DNA of 64,000 nucleotides from Bacteroidota bacterium. GTDB lineage: Bacteria > Bacteroidota > Bacteroidia > Palsa-965. The stretch lies in NCBI GenBank assembly GCA_020402865.1, contig JADBYT010000009.1, forward strand, positions 124,001-188,000. The letters are read 5' to 3'. The notes beneath the pieces were generated by a model. That model made no database searches. It saw only the letters and a list, made by a program, of their open reading frames with translations, and had not been told where the DNA came from. The position numbers and the translations under genes were made by a program. Shown one piece after another: positions 61,804 to 64,000 of the stretch. Each line of letters starts with the position of its first letter. The stretch's first letter is position 1.

Positions 61804-63482
61804 AAAAGGCTTGGTACATAAAGCTCTTTCTGTTTGCGGTGGTGTTTGTGCTGCCTCCCCGGCTTATTGCACAAAAAAACAAAGCCGTGCTTTCGCGCAA
61901 AACAATCAGCATGAGCGAAACCACCGAGCTTACCATTACTGCCGAAGGCGATCAGATCATTTCCGCTTTTTCAGGACCAACCTCGCCCGGTGTAATGGTG
62001 ATCAGCAATTTTACACAGCAGAATAATGTAAATGGCCATGTGCAGGTGGTGCAGCATTTTGTATTGCAGCCGCTGCAGCCCGGCACATGGACACTGGGGC
62101 CTTTTGTGGCTCAGGGCCGGCGCGGGCCGGTGCGTATTCCGGCTGTCACTCTTGTGGTTAAAGGACAGCCGGTTTCGGCAGGATTCAGCGGAAAAGAAAT
62201 CTTTCTGCAAAGCGATATTGCCGGCCGAACATTTTACGAAGGCGAAGAAATTGCCGTGAATGTCAGACTGTATGTACAGGAAAACTGTGCATGGAGACAG
62301 GGTATGATGCCGCTTTCATCGCCTTCGTATGTCGGTTTCTGGCACGAACGAGGTCCCGAAGGCATCCGCTTTGATGATACGATGATTGTAAAAAACGGGA
62401 AACGCTACTTCGGCAGCACACTGCTGCGCGAATTCCTGTTCGCCTCACGTACCGGCACGCTCACGATCCCGGCTTTTGAATATGAATGCATGCTTATTTC
62501 GGCAGTGTCAAACGGCTACCAAACTGAAACGCCTGTAAAACTGCTCAGCGATCCGCACAACCTTCAGATAAAACAGTTTCCTGCCGGCGCACCGCCCGGT
62601 TTCAGCCATCTCGCCGGTGCTTTCAACCTGCGTGCCTCACTCGATAAACCACGCGTGAAAGCATTTGACGTGGTTACACTTCGCATAACCATTTCGGGAC
62701 AGGGCAACCTGCGTACGCTGCAACTGCCTCCGCCCGTTTTGCCCGACAGTATTGACCTGCTCCCCGGCCGCAGCGACGACAGTACGACAGTAACTGCGTT
62801 CGGGGTGCTTGGCTACAAGGTTTTTACCTGGACCCTCATCCCCAAACATCCCGGCAAATACCTGCTCGATTCGGTGAACTTCGTGTATTTCAGTGCTGAC
62901 CGTAACACGTACATCACCCTCACCACACCACCTTTCGAACTGCATGTTGATCCGGCCGATCCTTCCACACTGGCTGATGCCGGCTCCGCCCAAAACACAG
63001 ATACCGGCAGCCCTTCGAACGAAAACGGTCTTACCTGGTTGTATCTGGGGCTCATCGTTGTGCCGGTTGGCGCCCTGACATGGCTCTGGTGGTGGAGAAT
63101 GCGCAAAAGAATCCGCACGGAAACACCACGCCCCTCACCCGCTCCTGATGTACCCGTGGCATCCGCAACACCGGTGATGCAGCTTACACTTGCACAACTT
63201 ACCCGCGAACTACGCCAGCAGGCTCCTGCCGAGTTCATCCGAACACTCTATACCTGCTGGCACAACGAGTTATGTCACCTCGCCGGAATTTCATCACCCA
63301 GTGCCTCCATACATACAATCCGGTATGCGCTGAGCCTCAAAAATTACCCCGACACGTTAGTGGAAGAGGCACTTCGTCCGCTCGAAGCACTTGCACTATT
63401 GCGATTTTCGGAGCCCGACGAGCAAACTTCCCGGTACTGGCTGGAAGAATGCCAGCGCCTGCACAACCTGCTTAAAGGCTGA
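61800..63482 (+). CDS. batD: BatD, membrane protein of the Bat operon
   Basis: 560 residues starting with GTG at 61800 (GTGA overlap with the batC stop). Signal-like N-terminus, three or four beta-sandwich repeats at ~30-390 (SETTELTITAEGDQIISAFSGP, EGEEIAVNVRLYVQENCAWRQGM, KAFDVVTLRITISGQGNLRTLQLPPPV), one membrane helix (~413-433, YLGLIVVPVGALTWLWWWRM) and a cytoplasmic helical tail (LTRELRQQAPAEFIRTLYTCW). Typical BatD layout and length. Last gene of the operon; no hairpin terminator was seen in 63483-63592. Confidence 0.88.
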   Translation: MKKAWYIKLFLFAVVFVLPPRLIAQKNKAVLSRKTISMSETTELTITAEGDQIISAFSGPTSPGVMVISNFTQQNNVNGHVQVVQHFVLQPLQPGTWTLGPFVAQGRRGPVRIPAVTLVVKGQPVSAGFSGKEIFLQSDIAGRTFYEGEEIAVNVRLYVQENCAWRQGMMPLSSPSYVGFWHERGPEGIRFDDTMIVKNGKRYFGSTLLREFLFASRTGTLTIPAFEYECMLISAVSNGYQTETPVKLLSDPHNLQIKQFPAGAPPGFSHLAGAFNLRASLDKPRVKAFDVVTLRITISGQGNLRTLQLPPPVLPDSIDLLPGRSDDSTTVTAFGVLGYKVFTWTLIPKHPGKYLLDSVNFVYFSADRNTYITLTTPPFELHVDPADPSTLADAGSAQNTDTGSPSNENGLTWLYLGLIVVPVGALTWLWWWRMRKRIRTETPRPSPAPDVPVASATPVMQLTLAQLTRELRQQAPAEFIRTLYTCWHNELCHLAGISSPSASIHTIRYALSLKNYPDTLVEEALRPLEALALLRFSEPDEQTSRYWLEECQRLHNLLKG

Positions 63483-63592
63483 TTTTACCCCAATCTGTTT
63501 TTACAGCTAAGATGATTTAGATGGCCATTTATACAATTCCTATCAGGCTTTACTGTTTTTTGAACTATATTTCACGTGGCAAACTAAATCCC

Positions 63593-64000
63593 ATGAAACA
63601 AATTACCTTTCTAACTTTTACGGTTAGCTGGCTCTTTGCCCTGTCCTTACAGGCTCAAAGTGGCACTACTCCCGTAAACGGACAAAACCCCATGTCGTCC
63701 GCTCCGGCCAGTCAGCCCCAGACCCAGTCTGTGGTAATTGGCAACCCGCCCACACCGCTGGACGGCAACGCGGCGCTCGGCCCCACGTATTCCTTCAGCG
63801 ATTGCGGATTAAATTATACCACCGCCAGCGCCAAACTCGGGCAACGTATTTCGCCCGCCGGTGTACCGCAGCCAGCCACATTTACCATTTCCGGTATTCC
63901 GGCCTCAGCGGTAATTGTTAAGGCATTTATCTGGTGCGACGCATCGGGTACAGGCGTTCCGATTACACTGAACATTACCAATCCGTTTTTTGTAACCCAG
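63593..64000 (+). CDS. N-terminus of a secreted protein, unknown (partial, runs off right edge)
   Basis: 136 codons to the window end with no stop. Signal peptide (KQITFLTFTVSWLFALSLQAQ), a Ser/Gln/Pro-rich mature start (TPVNGQNPMSSAPASQPQTQS) and then a beta-sandwich-like region (PTYSFSDCGLNYTTASAKLGQ, FTISGIPASAVIVKAFIWCDASGTGVPITLNITNP). The layout fits a large exported T9SS-type protein, but the C-terminus needed to show a sorting domain is outside the window. Confidence 0.65.
   Translation, partial: MKQITFLTFTVSWLFALSLQAQSGTTPVNGQNPMSSAPASQPQTQSVVIGNPPTPLDGNAALGPTYSFSDCGLNYTTASAKLGQRISPAGVPQPATFTISGIPASAVIVKAFIWCDASGTGVPITLNITNPFFVTQ

Overview
The window is about 64 kb of a Bacteroidota chromosome. 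The evidence is a PorT homologue next to menG, a protein with a type IX secretion (T9SS) C-terminal sorting domain, two DUF5686/carboxypeptidase-regulatory-like proteins, a complete MoxR/Bat operon, a tmRNA whose tag reads GESNYALAA, and many upstream regions with the Bacteroidota -7 element TAnnTTTG, in two cases with a well-spaced -33 TTTG. Most of the window is ordinary housekeeping chromosome of roughly 50% GC. The genus cannot be given from the sequence.

Layout. 1-195 is the 3' end of an unidentified gene. 423-3346 is an AT-rich 2.9-kb segment bounded by a 20-bp direct repeat of the tmRNA (ssrA) 3' end. It holds only a membrane histidine kinase and a response regulator with an unrecognised output domain, and looks like an integrated island or its remnant. 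The intact tmRNA (minus strand) follows at 3334-3696. 3.8-16.7 kb: a LYS1/alanine-dehydrogenase-like enzyme, a large secreted BNR-repeat protein, an OmpA/TPR lipoprotein, a deoxynucleoside kinase with folK, sppA, menG-porT and a FAD oxidoreductase. 16.9-28 kb: a DUF4476 protein, a holin-like membrane protein with dGTPase, a DUF2779 Cas4-like protein, three small unknown genes, an ECF sigma factor, uvrA and a Kir-type channel gene.

28.1-42.2 kb is the most interesting region. A CDP-alcohol phosphatidyltransferase/cdsA pair is divergent from an eleven-gene plus-strand run with a good promoter: HMG-CoA reductase, small membrane protein, UbiA-type prenyltransferase, PIG-L deacetylase, PEP-synthase/rifampin-phosphotransferase-like dikinase, BtaA-like (DUF3419) aminocarboxypropyl transferase, dolichol/phytol-kinase-like protein, GNAT-like protein, SRPBCC protein, OleC-like AMP-forming ligase and a GT39/ArnT-like glycosyltransferase. 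Six of the ten junctions are 10 bp or less or overlapping. The combination predicts a dedicated pathway for an unusual membrane lipid or isoprenoid-linked product; the product itself is inference.

42.2-64 kb: an MsbA-like ABC exporter with truA, two intergenic tandem arrays of hairpin-forming repeats, two DUF5686 paralogues, an outer-membrane beta-barrel candidate, a scrambled Crp/SRPBCC gene remnant, a T9SS cargo protein, a lipoprotein, the moxR-DUF58-(unknown)-batA-batB-batC-batD operon, and the start of another secreted protein that runs off the window.
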